From contig JAJRST010000280.1 of the NCBI GenBank assembly GCA_024278645.1, forward strand, positions 1-12,024: a DNA stretch of 12,024 nt, in the 5' to 3' direction. Shown here piece after piece: positions 1-6,354 of the stretch (position 1 is the first letter of the stretch; the number at the start of each line of letters is the position of its first letter). Source of the stretch: a bacterium. GTDB taxonomy: Bacteria; Zhuqueibacterota; Zhuqueibacteria; Residuimicrobiales; Krinioviventaceae. The position numbers were made by a program, and so were the translations under genes. The notes below the pieces were generated by a model. That model saw only the letters and a program-made list of their open reading frames with translations, searched no databases and was not told where the DNA came from.

Positions 1-120
1 CTCGGCATCTTCGTGTTTTATCTTGCGAAAGAAGGAAACGAGTCGTTCTTCTTTTAACTTTTCCTGTTCGGGCGAATCAGCGCCCAGGTGAACATCAGAG
101 AAAAAGTAAATCTTGCCCAT
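1..120 (-). CDS. LpxH-like metallophosphoesterase (UDP-2,3-diacylglucosamine diphosphatase type), N-terminal fragment
   Basis: Reading the minus strand from the ATG at 120-118 gives 40 codons without a stop, and the gene continues past the left edge. The N-terminus reads MGKIYFFSDVHLGA, a beta strand followed by the D-x-H metal-binding motif (Asp9, His11) that opens calcineurin-like phosphoesterases. The SDVHLGA form is typical of LpxH-type enzymes, which cleave UDP-2,3-diacylglucosamine to lipid X in lipid A synthesis at the inner membrane. A good ribosome binding site (AAAGGA on the minus strand, + positions 126-131) sits 5 nt before the ATG. The gene is divergent from ispE. With only 40 residues visible, another phosphoesterase of the same superfamily cannot be excluded, so no symbol is given. 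Confidence 0.75.
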   Translation of the reverse strand, partial: MGKIYFFSDVHLGADSPEQEKLKEERLVSFFRKIKHEDAE

Positions 121-144
121 TAAAGTCCTTTGTAATGTTGTTTT

Positions 145-173
145 AAAATAACAATCCTGTTGCAAAAATGCAA
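145..173 (-). promoter_or_regulatory. Candidate sigma70-like promoter for the lpxH-like gene
   Basis: On the minus strand there is TTGCAT (+168-173), a 17-nt spacer and TATTTT (+145-150). This would start transcription about 18 nt before the ATG at 120. The -35 element overlaps a small inverted repeat, TTGCA-AAAA-TGCAA, at 160-173, which could be an operator or chance. For the divergent ispE only a weak match is visible (TTGAAG at 231-236, 16-nt spacer, TACTTT at 253-258). Confidence 0.35.
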
Positions 174-277
174 GCATGACGATTGCCATGTTCGCACGGC
201 AAAAATATCCAATTATGACGATGAACAATTTTGAAGAAAAACATATTTTTATTACTTTAGAGCCGAATGGAGGCGTC

Positions 278-1129
278 ATGATTTTTCAGGCATTTGCAAA
301 AATAAATATCGGCTTGCGCGTTCTCGGCAAGCGTCCCGATGGCTTTCATAACATCGAAACCTTTTTTCAACAGATCGATCTTTGCGACGAGCTTGCCATA
401 AGCGCCACGACAGACGGCGACATTCGCATCGAATGCTCCGACAAGGAATGTCCGACGGATGAGAGCAACCTCGCTTATCGAGCCGCAGCGTTGTTGAAAG
501 AAAAAATCGGCGATCCCGGAATCGGCTGTCGTATAAAAATACACAAACGCATTCCAATGGGCGGCGGCCTGGGAGGCGGCAGCAGCGACGCCGCCGCAAC
601 CCTGACGGCGTTGAATAAACTTTGGCGCAGCGCATTCTCCAATGGCGAGCTGATGGAAATGGGCGCCGCCCTGGGCTCCGACGCGCCGTTTTTCATACTG
701 GGCGGGCTGGCGCTTGGCACGGGACGCGGCGAAATTTTACGACCGATAAAAACAAGGATTCCATATTACGGCGTCTTGATATGCCCGGGCGTTCGCGTAT
801 CAACGCCTTGGGCCTATAAAAACCTGAATTTAAGCTTGACAAATAACAATAAAATCGGTAAATTTATCGACTTTATTGCCGAGCTAGGCGATACTTCTCG
901 CTGGGCGATGCGTTTTCCCAATGAACTGGAAAACGTTGTTTTTCAAAAACATAAAAGCTTTCGGGATATTGTTGACGAGCTGTACGCCGCCGGCGCATTT
1001 TATGCGAGGATGTCCGGCAGCGGCTCTACGCTTTTCGGTCTGTTCGATGCCAGAAACAAAGCCGAAAAGGCAAAATTGCATTTCCAAAAACGACATCAAA
1101 CAATTTTGTTTGAACCGGTATACAGATAG
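278..1129 (+). CDS. ispE: 4-diphosphocytidyl-2-C-methyl-D-erythritol kinase
   Basis: This GHMP-family kinase phosphorylates the 2-hydroxyl of CDP-methylerythritol with ATP, a middle step of the cytoplasmic MEP route to isoprenoid precursors. The 283-residue product matches the usual IspE length. Visible motifs are FAKINIGLRVLGKRPDGFH with active-site Lys8 (residues 6-24), the glycine-rich ATP loop PMGGGLGGGSSDAAA (93-107), LGSDAPFF carrying the catalytic Asp135 (132-139) and the C-terminal GHMP motif ARMSGSGSTLFGLF (243-256). I chose the ATG at 278 because GGAGG lies at 269-273 and the protein then begins directly with the conserved first strand. The open frame extends upstream to an ATG at 176, but those 34 residues look unrelated to the family. 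The stop is 2 nt before tRNA-Gln. Confidence 0.96.
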   Translation: MIFQAFAKINIGLRVLGKRPDGFHNIETFFQQIDLCDELAISATTDGDIRIECSDKECPTDESNLAYRAAALLKEKIGDPGIGCRIKIHKRIPMGGGLGGGSSDAAATLTALNKLWRSAFSNGELMEMGAALGSDAPFFILGGLALGTGRGEILRPIKTRIPYYGVLICPGVRVSTPWAYKNLNLSLTNNNKIGKFIDFIAELGDTSRWAMRFPNELENVVFQKHKSFRDIVDELYAAGAFYARMSGSGSTLFGLFDARNKAEKAKLHFQKRHQTILFEPVYR

Positions 1130-1131
1130 TT

Positions 1132-1203
1132 TGGGGCGTCGGCAAGCGGCAAGCCTCTGGATTTTGGATCCAGCACTCGGAGGTTCGAATCCTCCCGCCC
1201 CAG
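1132..1203 (+). tRNA. tRNA-Gln, anticodon TTG (UUG)
   Basis: The sequence folds into a full cloverleaf. The acceptor stem is TGGGGCG (1132-1138) with CGCCCCA (1196-1202). The D stem is GGC/GCC (1141-1143, 1153-1155). The anticodon stem is CTGGA/TCCAG (1157-1161, 1169-1173) around loop TTTTGGA, with anticodon TTG at 1164-1166. The T arm is GGAGG-TTCGAAT-CCTCC (1179-1195). The U1-A72 pair and discriminator G1203 are typical of bacterial glutamine tRNAs. The next bases are CAT, so a complete CCA end is not encoded and would have to be added after transcription. It reads CAA, and CAG by wobble. It starts 2 nt after the ispE stop, so it is probably cut from the ispE transcript by RNase P. Confidence 0.97.
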
Positions 1204-1220
1204 CATAGTTTGACAGATGG

Positions 1221-1257
1221 AAATGACGGAGATCGGCGAGATTTTCGTCATTTTTTT
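1221..1257 (+). terminator. Intrinsic terminator or attenuator between tRNA-Gln and prs
   Basis: Bases 1221-1234 pair with 1240-1253 over 14 consecutive positions (12 Watson-Crick and 2 G-T pairs) around the pentaloop GGCGA (1235-1239). The 3' side ends in a run of seven T (1251-1257). The shape is that of a Rho-independent terminator with an A-T-rich base. It lies 17 nt after the tRNA and 31 nt before the prs ATG. It may end the ispE-tRNA transcript, trim the tRNA 3' side or attenuate prs. A second small stem follows, AAACC-AAA-GGTTT at 1268-1280. Confidence 0.7.
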
Positions 1258-1288
1258 CGTCCGCAATAAACCAAAGGTTTCGTGGATT

Positions 1289-2251
1289 ATGGACAGGCCA
1301 TTTAATGGCAAAATCTTTTCAGGACGTTCGAACCCCGAACTGGCAAAAAAAATAGCCGAATGTCTTGGGCAGCCCCTGGGCCACGTCGTCACAAAGAACT
1401 TTTCCGACGGCGAAATCTGGGTCAAGTATGAAGAGAATATTCGCGGTACAGATGTATTCATCATCCAGCCGACGAATGCACCGGCCGACAACCTCATGGA
1501 GCTTCTCATCATGCTTGACGCCGCCCGCCGCGCTTCGGCGCATCGCATCACGGCGGTCATTCCCTATTTTGGCTACGCCCGCCAGGACAGAAAAGATCAA
1601 CCTCGCGTATCCATTACAGCGAAACTGGTCGCCAATCTCATCGTCAAAGCCGGCGCAGATCGTGTTTTGACGCTTGATTTACACGCGCCGCAAATCCAGG
1701 GTTTTTTCGATATTCCCTTTGATCATCTTTACGGCGCCGCGGTTTTTGTCGAAAACATTGCCAAGATGAAACTGGAAGACCTGGTCGTCGTTTCGCCCGA
1801 CATTGGCGGCGTACACCTGGCTCGCTCCTACGCCGGCCGCCTCAAAACCGAACTGGCGCTTCTCAATAAGAAGCGAATCGAACACAACGCCTGCGTGGTT
1901 ACGGAGTTTATCGGCAATGTTGAAAATAAAAATGTTCTGATCGTCGACGATCTGATCGATACGGCAGGCACTCTTATAAACGGCGTGGAAATGCTGAAAC
2001 AAAAGGGCGCCAAAAATATTTATGTATCATGTACGCACCCGGTGCTGTCCGGCAACGCCATCGAACGTATTGAAAATTCCGTGATCACCAAAGTGTTCTT
2101 TACAGACTCGATTCATCTGCCGCCGGAACGTCGCACCGCCAAAATGGAAATTCTCAGCGTCGCTTCGCTGCTGGCGGACGCCATCTCTCGGATACATGAC
2201 GAAAAATCAATCTCGGACCTTTTTCCGCAAAAAGACGGTCCCATGCACTGA
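1289..2251 (+). CDS. prs: Ribose-phosphate pyrophosphokinase (PRPP synthetase)
   Basis: The enzyme makes PRPP from ribose 5-phosphate and ATP, feeding purine, pyrimidine, histidine, tryptophan and NAD synthesis in the cytoplasm. The 320-residue product has the class I features: KIFSGRSNPELA near the start, the ATP-binding flexible loop YFGYARQDRK (93-102), DLHAPQIQGFF with the active-site His132 (130-140), VVVSPDIGG (166-174) and the PRPP loop VDDLIDTAGT (219-228). The ATG at 1289 is preferred because MDRPFNGKIFSGRSN matches where family members begin. An in-frame ATG at 1217 would add 24 residues encoded by the terminator-like hairpin, so it is rejected. The ribosome binding site is weak (AAAGG at 1273-1277, about 11 nt away, partly inside a small stem). 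The ispE-tRNA-prs-bL25-pth order is a familiar arrangement. Confidence 0.96.
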   Translation: MDRPFNGKIFSGRSNPELAKKIAECLGQPLGHVVTKNFSDGEIWVKYEENIRGTDVFIIQPTNAPADNLMELLIMLDAARRASAHRITAVIPYFGYARQDRKDQPRVSITAKLVANLIVKAGADRVLTLDLHAPQIQGFFDIPFDHLYGAAVFVENIAKMKLEDLVVVSPDIGGVHLARSYAGRLKTELALLNKKRIEHNACVVTEFIGNVENKNVLIVDDLIDTAGTLINGVEMLKQKGAKNIYVSCTHPVLSGNAIERIENSVITKVFFTDSIHLPPERRTAKMEILSVASLLADAISRIHDEKSISDLFPQKDGPMH

Positions 2252-2281
2252 AGAAATTAGAATGACAACTGGAGATAAAAA

Positions 2282-2926
2282 ATGGCAGAGGTAAAATTAA
2301 ACGTCGAAACACGCAAAGGCGTCGGAACGCAGGCGGCGAAAAAATTGCGCGCCGTCGATAAAATACCCGGGATATTCTACATCCACGGCAGCAAAAACAT
2401 CCCCATTACAATAGACCGCACAGAGTTGCATTCCATTTGGGGGACGGAAGCCGGCCTTCTTGACATTGGGTTCGACGGCAAGGCGCACAAAAAAGGCGTC
2501 ATCCGCGACATCCAATTTGATCCCGTCAAAGGCAATCCCATTCACATCGACCTGATGGGCATCAAAATGACCGAGAGAATCAAGATGAGCGTGCAGGTGC
2601 ATCTCGTCGGCACGCCGGAAGGCGTGAAAACTCATGGCGGCATCCTGCAGCACACGCTGCGTGAAATTGAAGTGGAATGTTTGCCTTCCGATATTCCGCC
2701 CGCCATCGAACTTGACGTCTCCGCGCTCAATATTGGCGACAACCTTCAGGTTTCAGATATTGAACTGGAAAATGTGGTTATCCTCACCGATGCGGATTCC
2801 GTGCTCGCCACGGTCAGCCCGCCGCGAGTAACCGAAACCGCAGTTGAAGCCGAAGAGGAATTGGAAGAAGGAGAAGAAGGCGCACAGCCGGAAGTTCTTT
2901 CGCAAAAGGCAGAGGATGAGGAATAA
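2282..2926 (+). CDS. rplY: Large ribosomal subunit protein bL25, CTC/TL5 long form
   Basis: This is the 5S rRNA-binding protein of the 50S central protuberance, in the two-domain general stress protein CTC form. The 214-residue product has an N-terminal bL25 domain (about 1-93) with ETRKGVGTQAAKKLR (9-23), IPGIFYIHG (28-36) and RDIQFDPVKGNPIHIDL (75-91). A TL5-type beta domain (about 98-182) follows with VHLVGTPEGVKTHGGILQ. The last 30 residues are a Glu-rich tail that is probably disordered. The ATG at 2282 has GGAG at 2271-2274. The gene lies 30 nt after prs and 20 nt before pth, so the three are probably co-transcribed. The symbol ctc is also used for this form. Confidence 0.95.
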   Translation: MAEVKLNVETRKGVGTQAAKKLRAVDKIPGIFYIHGSKNIPITIDRTELHSIWGTEAGLLDIGFDGKAHKKGVIRDIQFDPVKGNPIHIDLMGIKMTERIKMSVQVHLVGTPEGVKTHGGILQHTLREIEVECLPSDIPPAIELDVSALNIGDNLQVSDIELENVVILTDADSVLATVSPPRVTETAVEAEEELEEGEEGAQPEVLSQKAEDEE

Positions 2927-2946
2927 ACGCCTCTTGTTCGACGTCG

Positions 2947-3519
2947 ATGTCAAATAAATACCTGATAATCGGTCTCGGCAACCCGGGGCTGAAATATCGC
3001 AAGACGCGCCACAATATTGGTTTTCTTGTCGTTGATCGTTTGGCACAAGCAATGGGCGTGCGCCTGAAAAAGGGACGCGGCCCTTACGAAATCACAGAAT
3101 TTCAGATTGACGGCAAATCGGTGTTGCTGGCCAAACCGCTGACTTTTATGAACAACAGCGGTCAGGCGGTTGCGGAGCTGGTCAATTACTTTGATATTGA
3201 TTTTTCGCACCTGCTTGTCATACTGGATGAAGTGGAATTAGACTTTGGCCGTCTGCGGCTGCGAGCGCAAGGAAGCGCCGGCGGCCACAACGGTCTCCGC
3301 TCCATCATCCAACATTTGAACACAAAATTATTTGCTCGTTTGCGCATCGGCATTGGGACTGAATACGCAAGGAAGGATATGACAAAATTTGTCCTGTCCA
3401 ACTTTTCCAGAAATGAGCAAAAAGAGTTAGACTTTATACTCGATCAGGCGGTTGACGCCGTTCTCGGCTTTATTCGGGACGGCATCGACAAAGCGATGAC
3501 GCAATACAATCGATCGTAA
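2947..3519 (+). CDS. pth: Peptidyl-tRNA hydrolase
   Basis: The enzyme frees tRNA from peptidyl-tRNA that drops off the ribosome. The 190-residue length is normal for bacterial Pth. Visible active-site motifs are GLGNPGLKY with Asn12 (9-17), TRHNIGF with the catalytic His22 (20-26), LTFMNNSG with Asn69 (65-72), the DEVELDFG segment with Asp94 corresponding to the Asp that orients the histidine (94-101), and GGHNGLRS with Asn115 (112-119). The residue before Asp94 is Leu, where many relatives have His. No clear Shine-Dalgarno precedes the ATG at 2947. It begins 20 nt after the bL25 stop, so translational coupling is likely. Pairing with bL25 is common in bacteria. Confidence 0.96.
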   Translation: MSNKYLIIGLGNPGLKYRKTRHNIGFLVVDRLAQAMGVRLKKGRGPYEITEFQIDGKSVLLAKPLTFMNNSGQAVAELVNYFDIDFSHLLVILDEVELDFGRLRLRAQGSAGGHNGLRSIIQHLNTKLFARLRIGIGTEYARKDMTKFVLSNFSRNEQKELDFILDQAVDAVLGFIRDGIDKAMTQYNRS

Positions 3520-3583
3520 TCAAAACAGTCCGATCCGGTTCGACGCTCTATTTGCAGCATTTCCTCGCATTGTCCCCATGCTA

Positions 3584-3601
3584 TTTTGCGGCAACGCAAA
3601 A
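3584..3601 (+). promoter_or_regulatory. Hairpin with GCAA tetraloop in the gap upstream of rpsF
   Basis: TTTTGCG (3584-3590) and CGCAAAA (3595-3601) form a perfect 7-bp stem closed by GCAA, a GNRA-type tetraloop. A second small stem, GCAT/ATGC (3567-3570 with 3578-3581), lies just upstream. There is no T-run after it, so it is a poor intrinsic terminator. It may be part of an rpsF leader if transcription starts upstream; autogenous control by S6:S18 through rpsF leaders is known in many bacteria. I could not confirm the S6:S18 motif here. Confidence 0.4.
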
Positions 3602-3648
3602 CAGGCGCATAATTTTCTTTGATAAAACATTAAAATTCATTTAATTCC

Positions 3649-3654
3649 TATAAT
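3649..3654 (+). promoter_or_regulatory. Candidate -10 box upstream of rpsF
   Basis: A perfect TATAAT lies 20 nt before the rpsF start codon in an A-T-rich stretch (about 3609-3656). No good -35 hexamer is seen at 16-18 nt; TTGATA at 3619-3624 is 24 nt away. If used, it would give a leader of only about 13 nt that excludes the upstream hairpins. It is a candidate only. Confidence 0.35.
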
Positions 3655-3673
3655 TCGAAGAACGGAGGACGTT

Positions 3674-4315
3674 TTGCGAAAGTATGAAACTATCTTTGTC
3701 ATTGATTCACTTTTAAAAAGTGAGGAAATAGACAACATCATTAACAAATACGAACGCTTTATTTCGGCAAACGGCGGGCAGATCGAGGCGATCGAGCGTT
3801 GGGGCAAGAAGCGTTTGGCGTATGAAATTAAAAAACGCCAATACGGCTATTATGTCCTCATTCGATTCGACGGTCTGCCGACAATGATCAAACCGCTGGA
3901 ACGTGAATATCGTTTGAATGAATCCCTGCTTCGCTTTAAAACGCTGCTCATGCCCAAAGTGGCGTTAAAGCACCTTGCTGATCAGCAAAACAAGGCAGCC
4001 GCGGCAAAGGAAGCAGCGGAGGCTGCTAAACCGGTCTCGACGCCAACGGAGGAGAACGAGGCGCCCCCGGAAGCGACTGCAGCAACCGAGCCCCCCGTAA
4101 CAACAGAAGAGACCGTGGCGCCGGAAGAAGCCCCCGCAAGCGAGGAAGCAACGGCAACAGAACCGGAAGCCGCTGCCGAGACGGCGGAAGCTGCCGACGA
4201 AGCTGTTGGCACGGGAGAAGCTGCCGAGACGACGGAAACTGCCGATCCGGCGGAAGCCGTTGAAACGGAAAAAGAGACCGAGGCCAAAGAGGAGAGCGAA
4301 GAAAACAAAGAATAA
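3674..4315 (+). CDS. rpsF: Small ribosomal subunit protein bS6 with long acidic C-terminal extension
   Basis: This protein binds S18 and 16S rRNA on the 30S platform. Residues 1 to about 103 form the S6 ferredoxin-like domain: MRKYETIFVID at the start, ERWGKKRLAYEIKKRQYGYY (41-60) and EYRLNESLLRFKTLLMPK (78-95). Residues 104-213 are a low-complexity tail of Ala, Glu, Thr and Pro with about 31 Glu and few bulky residues, probably disordered. Family members are usually about 95-140 residues, so 213 is long. The start codon is TTG at 3674, supported by GGAGG at 3664-3668 (5-nt spacing) and by the protein opening exactly at the conserved first strand. It heads the rpsF-ssb-rpsR-rplI group. The tail has no frameshift sign and stays open in frame to TAA. 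Confidence 0.95.
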   Translation: MRKYETIFVIDSLLKSEEIDNIINKYERFISANGGQIEAIERWGKKRLAYEIKKRQYGYYVLIRFDGLPTMIKPLEREYRLNESLLRFKTLLMPKVALKHLADQQNKAAAAKEAAEAAKPVSTPTEENEAPPEATAATEPPVTTEETVAPEEAPASEEATATEPEAAAETAEAADEAVGTGEAAETTETADPAEAVETEKETEAKEESEENKE

Positions 4316-4365
4316 CAGCATCGCTCAAAAACAGTTTTTATAATTTTCGAAATTGCAGATTAAAC

Positions 4366-4387
4366 GTCGGCCCATTCAAACGCCGAC
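4366..4387 (+). promoter_or_regulatory. Hairpin abutting the ssb ribosome binding site
   Basis: GTCGGC (4366-4371) pairs perfectly with GCCGAC (4382-4387) around a 10-nt loop. The stem ends exactly where the ssb Shine-Dalgarno AGGAG (4388-4392) begins. Such a position could tune ribosome access. Upstream, TATAAT at 4339-4344 could be an internal -10 box, but no matching -35 is seen. Confidence 0.4.
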
Positions 4388-4399
4388 AGGAGTCTTATA

Positions 4400-4876
4400 A
4401 TGGCAGAACTAAAAATGCCAGATATAAACAATGTGTTGATTGCCGGCAACGTCACCCAGGCGCCGGTGCTTCGCAGAACCACAAACGGAACGCCGGTGGC
4501 TAACTTTTATATCGCTTCGAACAGAAAGTATCGTGACAACTCCGGCATCTGGCGAGAAAATGTGTGCCACGTGGGCGTCGTTGCATGGCATAAACTTGCG
4601 GAAACATGCATTGATTCGCTCAAGGTTGGCAGCTCTGTTTTGATCGACGGTGAAATGCAGAGCCGCACATGGAAGACCGAAGACGGTTCGTCGCGCAGCA
4701 TTGTCGAAATTCGCGCCCGGCGAATCCAGTTTCTCGAACCGAGCGCGACAAAAGACGTCGAAGAAGTGAAAACGCCGGAAGCGACGACGCCGGAAAAGCC
4801 GCAGCCCGACGACACTGCATTTCAACTCATCGAACCAACCGATTTTGATTTCGGTTACCAGGATTTGAAAATATAA
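4400..4876 (+). CDS. ssb: Single-stranded DNA-binding protein
   Basis: SSB coats single-stranded DNA in replication, repair and recombination, usually as a tetramer of OB folds. The 158-residue product has the OB fold at about 9-113: NNVLIAGNVTQAPVLRRT (10-27), GTPVANFYIASNRKY (30-44), VCHVGVVAWHKLAE (55-68) and LKVGSSVLIDGEMQSRTW (74-91). A short Pro/Glu/Thr-rich linker follows. The C-terminus ends in acidic and aromatic residues, DFDFGYQDLKI, and does not show the canonical DDDIPF-like tip that recruits partner proteins. AGGAG at 4388-4392 supports the ATG at 4400. The location between rpsF and rpsR is the classic one. A second ssb elsewhere in the genome is possible. Confidence 0.93.
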   Translation: MAELKMPDINNVLIAGNVTQAPVLRRTTNGTPVANFYIASNRKYRDNSGIWRENVCHVGVVAWHKLAETCIDSLKVGSSVLIDGEMQSRTWKTEDGSSRSIVEIRARRIQFLEPSATKDVEEVKTPEATTPEKPQPDDTAFQLIEPTDFDFGYQDLKI

Positions 4877-4898
4877 AGCAAAATAGAAAGGCTTTACC

Positions 4899-5120
4899 AT
4901 GCTGAAAAAGAAAAGAATTTGCCGTTTTTGTGAAGAGGGAATAGAATATATTGATTTCAGAGATGATAAACGTCTGACCCGTTTTACCACCGAACAGGGT
5001 AAAATCATTCCCCGCCGCACTTCCGGCACCTGCGCAAAACATCAGCGACAGTTGGTGCGATCGATTAAAATCGCACGCGAACTTGCATTAATCCCATATA
5101 TTTCCGATTTGGCCAAATAA
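4899..5120 (+). CDS. rpsR: Small ribosomal subunit protein bS18, cysteine-containing form
   Basis: S18 pairs with S6 on the 30S platform. The 73-residue product has the typical body: [19 protein letters not shown] (22-40), [20 protein letters not shown] (41-60) and LALIPYI (62-68). It keeps Cys8, Cys11, Cys45 and His48, a possible zinc site as in the C+ form of S18; some bacteria also carry a cysteine-free paralogue. GAAAGG at 4886-4891 lies 7 nt before the ATG. The 22-nt gap to ssb and 21-nt gap to rplI indicate one operon. Confidence 0.96.
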   Translation: MLKKKRICRFCEEGIEYIDFRDDKRLTRFTTEQGKIIPRRTSGTCAKHQRQLVRSIKIARELALIPYISDLAK

Positions 5121-5141
5121 TCTAAAGTAGGAAAAGGAAGA

Positions 5142-5585
5142 ATGAAGATTATATTAAAGAATGATATCGAAAAACTGGGCAAAGCCGGTGAAATTGTCGA
5201 GGCCAAGCGTGGCTACGCCCGAAACTATCTTATCCCCAAAGGCCATGCCGTTGAAGCGTCAAGCGCTAATATGAAAATATATGAACAGGAACGCCGGGCC
5301 ATTGAACGCAAAACGCAACAAGAAATCGAGGAAGCCCAGGCGTTGGCGGCCAAATTGAGCGGCGTCTCCATCACGGCCACTGTTCAGGTTGGCGAAGAAG
5401 ACAAAGTCTTTGGCGCCGTCACCAATCAGAATATTGCCGATCTGCTGGTCGAAAAAGGATTCGAAATTGATCGCAGAAAAATCATGCTCGACGAACCGCT
5501 AAAAGCGCTTGGCGTTTTTGAAGTTCCCGTCAAACTGCATAGCCAGGTAGAAGCTCAAATCAAAGTTTGGGTAGTGAAAGAATAG
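5142..5585 (+). CDS. rplI: Large ribosomal subunit protein bL9
   Basis: L9 binds 23S rRNA near the L1 stalk and helps limit frameshifting. The 147-residue product has the compact N-terminal domain MKIILKNDIEKLGKAGEIVE followed by VKxGYARNYL-type residues (AKRGYARNYLIPKGHAVEA, 21-39). A charged connecting helix (about 41-75) and the C-terminal domain with KVFGAVTNQNIADLL (88-102) follow. Family length is about 148. AGGA-type sites lie at 5129-5132 and 5135-5138. It is the last ribosomal gene of the rpsF group. Confidence 0.97.
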   Translation: MKIILKNDIEKLGKAGEIVEAKRGYARNYLIPKGHAVEASSANMKIYEQERRAIERKTQQEIEEAQALAAKLSGVSITATVQVGEEDKVFGAVTNQNIADLLVEKGFEIDRRKIMLDEPLKALGVFEVPVKLHSQVEAQIKVWVVKE

Positions 5586-5618
5586 GACATCATCATCTAC
5601 CCTGGGGCGTTTAATAAT

Positions 5619-6335
5619 ATGTTTTTTTGGACTCTTTTGCTAGCCCACGTCATTGGAGATTTTCCGCTTCAAACGGACGCCATTTTCCGTTTGAAGACCC
5701 GGTACACATGGGGTGTATTGCCCCATGTCGCAATTTGTACGATTATGAATATCATCGTGCTCGTACCTTATTTGAGCGACAAGTATGCCTGGATCGCCAT
5801 TGTTTTTCTCGGCGTCGTGCATATTGTGTTGGACCGAACAAAAATCACCGTGGCCGAAAAAATAGCAAAAGACAACTTTTTGCAATTTTTAATCGACCAG
5901 CTTTTGCATGTGCTTTCAATATTGCTGACAGCATGGTGGCTTTCACATGCCATAGACGCCTCCGGGTTTGAGGTCTCCGGCCCGTTGGCCAACCGCGAGT
6001 TCATTATCCAACTGGCGGCATTGATTTTTGCGGCATTTGGCGGCGTGCCCGTCATCTTTTATGCCAAAAAATATGTGGCGACCAAAAATACGGACGCAAC
6101 CGCCTCGACCATCTATCCGGCGTTCATTAAACGCGTGCCAGGATATTTCGAACGCTTTTTGGCGACGCTCGGCATTATTTGGGGCGGATGGTGGCTGCTG
6201 CTTGCCATCGGCGCCTTTTTGCCTCGCTTGCTGGTCAACTGGCGCGATGAGAACCATTCGCTGCTCATCGTCAATGTCGTCATCGGCTTTACCATCAGCC
6301 TTTTATGCGGCTTGTTTGTGATCATCATCAGATAA
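5619..6335 (+). CDS. DUF3307 family integral membrane protein
   Basis: The function is unknown. The 238-residue protein opens with WTLLLAHVIGDFPLQTD (4-20), the DUF3307 signature. It keeps a regular set of polar residues inside or next to membrane segments: His10, Asp14, Gln18, His36, His68 and Asp72 (VVHIVLDRTK), and Asp93 and His97 (FLIDQLLHVLS). Hydrophobic segments at about 37-50, 57-72, 88-108, 128-148, 182-204 and 214-237 suggest around six transmembrane helices. The paired His/Asp positions hint at a metal or proton site in the membrane, which is inference. It starts 33 nt after rplI and may share its transcript; no terminator separates them. The ribosome binding site is poor (a GGGG at about 5604-5607). 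The C-terminal half, after about residue 115, is less familiar to me. Confidence 0.8.
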   Translation: MFFWTLLLAHVIGDFPLQTDAIFRLKTRYTWGVLPHVAICTIMNIIVLVPYLSDKYAWIAIVFLGVVHIVLDRTKITVAEKIAKDNFLQFLIDQLLHVLSILLTAWWLSHAIDASGFEVSGPLANREFIIQLAALIFAAFGGVPVIFYAKKYVATKNTDATASTIYPAFIKRVPGYFERFLATLGIIWGGWWLLLAIGAFLPRLLVNWRDENHSLLIVNVVIGFTISLLCGLFVIIIR

Positions 6336-6354
6336 AAATAAGAAGAAAAATTAA

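Noticed and set aside
176..277. Upstream in-frame ATG extending IspE by 34 residues
   Set aside because: The extension has no family-like sequence, while the ATG at 278 has a GGAGG site and begins with the conserved first strand, giving exactly the usual length.
1217..1288. Upstream in-frame ATG extending PRPP synthetase by 24 residues
   Set aside because: The region forms a terminator-like hairpin with T-run and the encoded residues do not match the family start.
3584..3601. Rho-independent terminator after pth
   Set aside because: The stem has T before and A after, the reverse of a terminator, and no T-run follows.
3965..4328. Several overlapping minus-strand open frames opposite the S6 tail
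   Set aside because: They are antisense shadows of a low-complexity GC-rich coding stretch, with repetitive Ser/Ala or Arg/Phe translations and no ribosome binding site.
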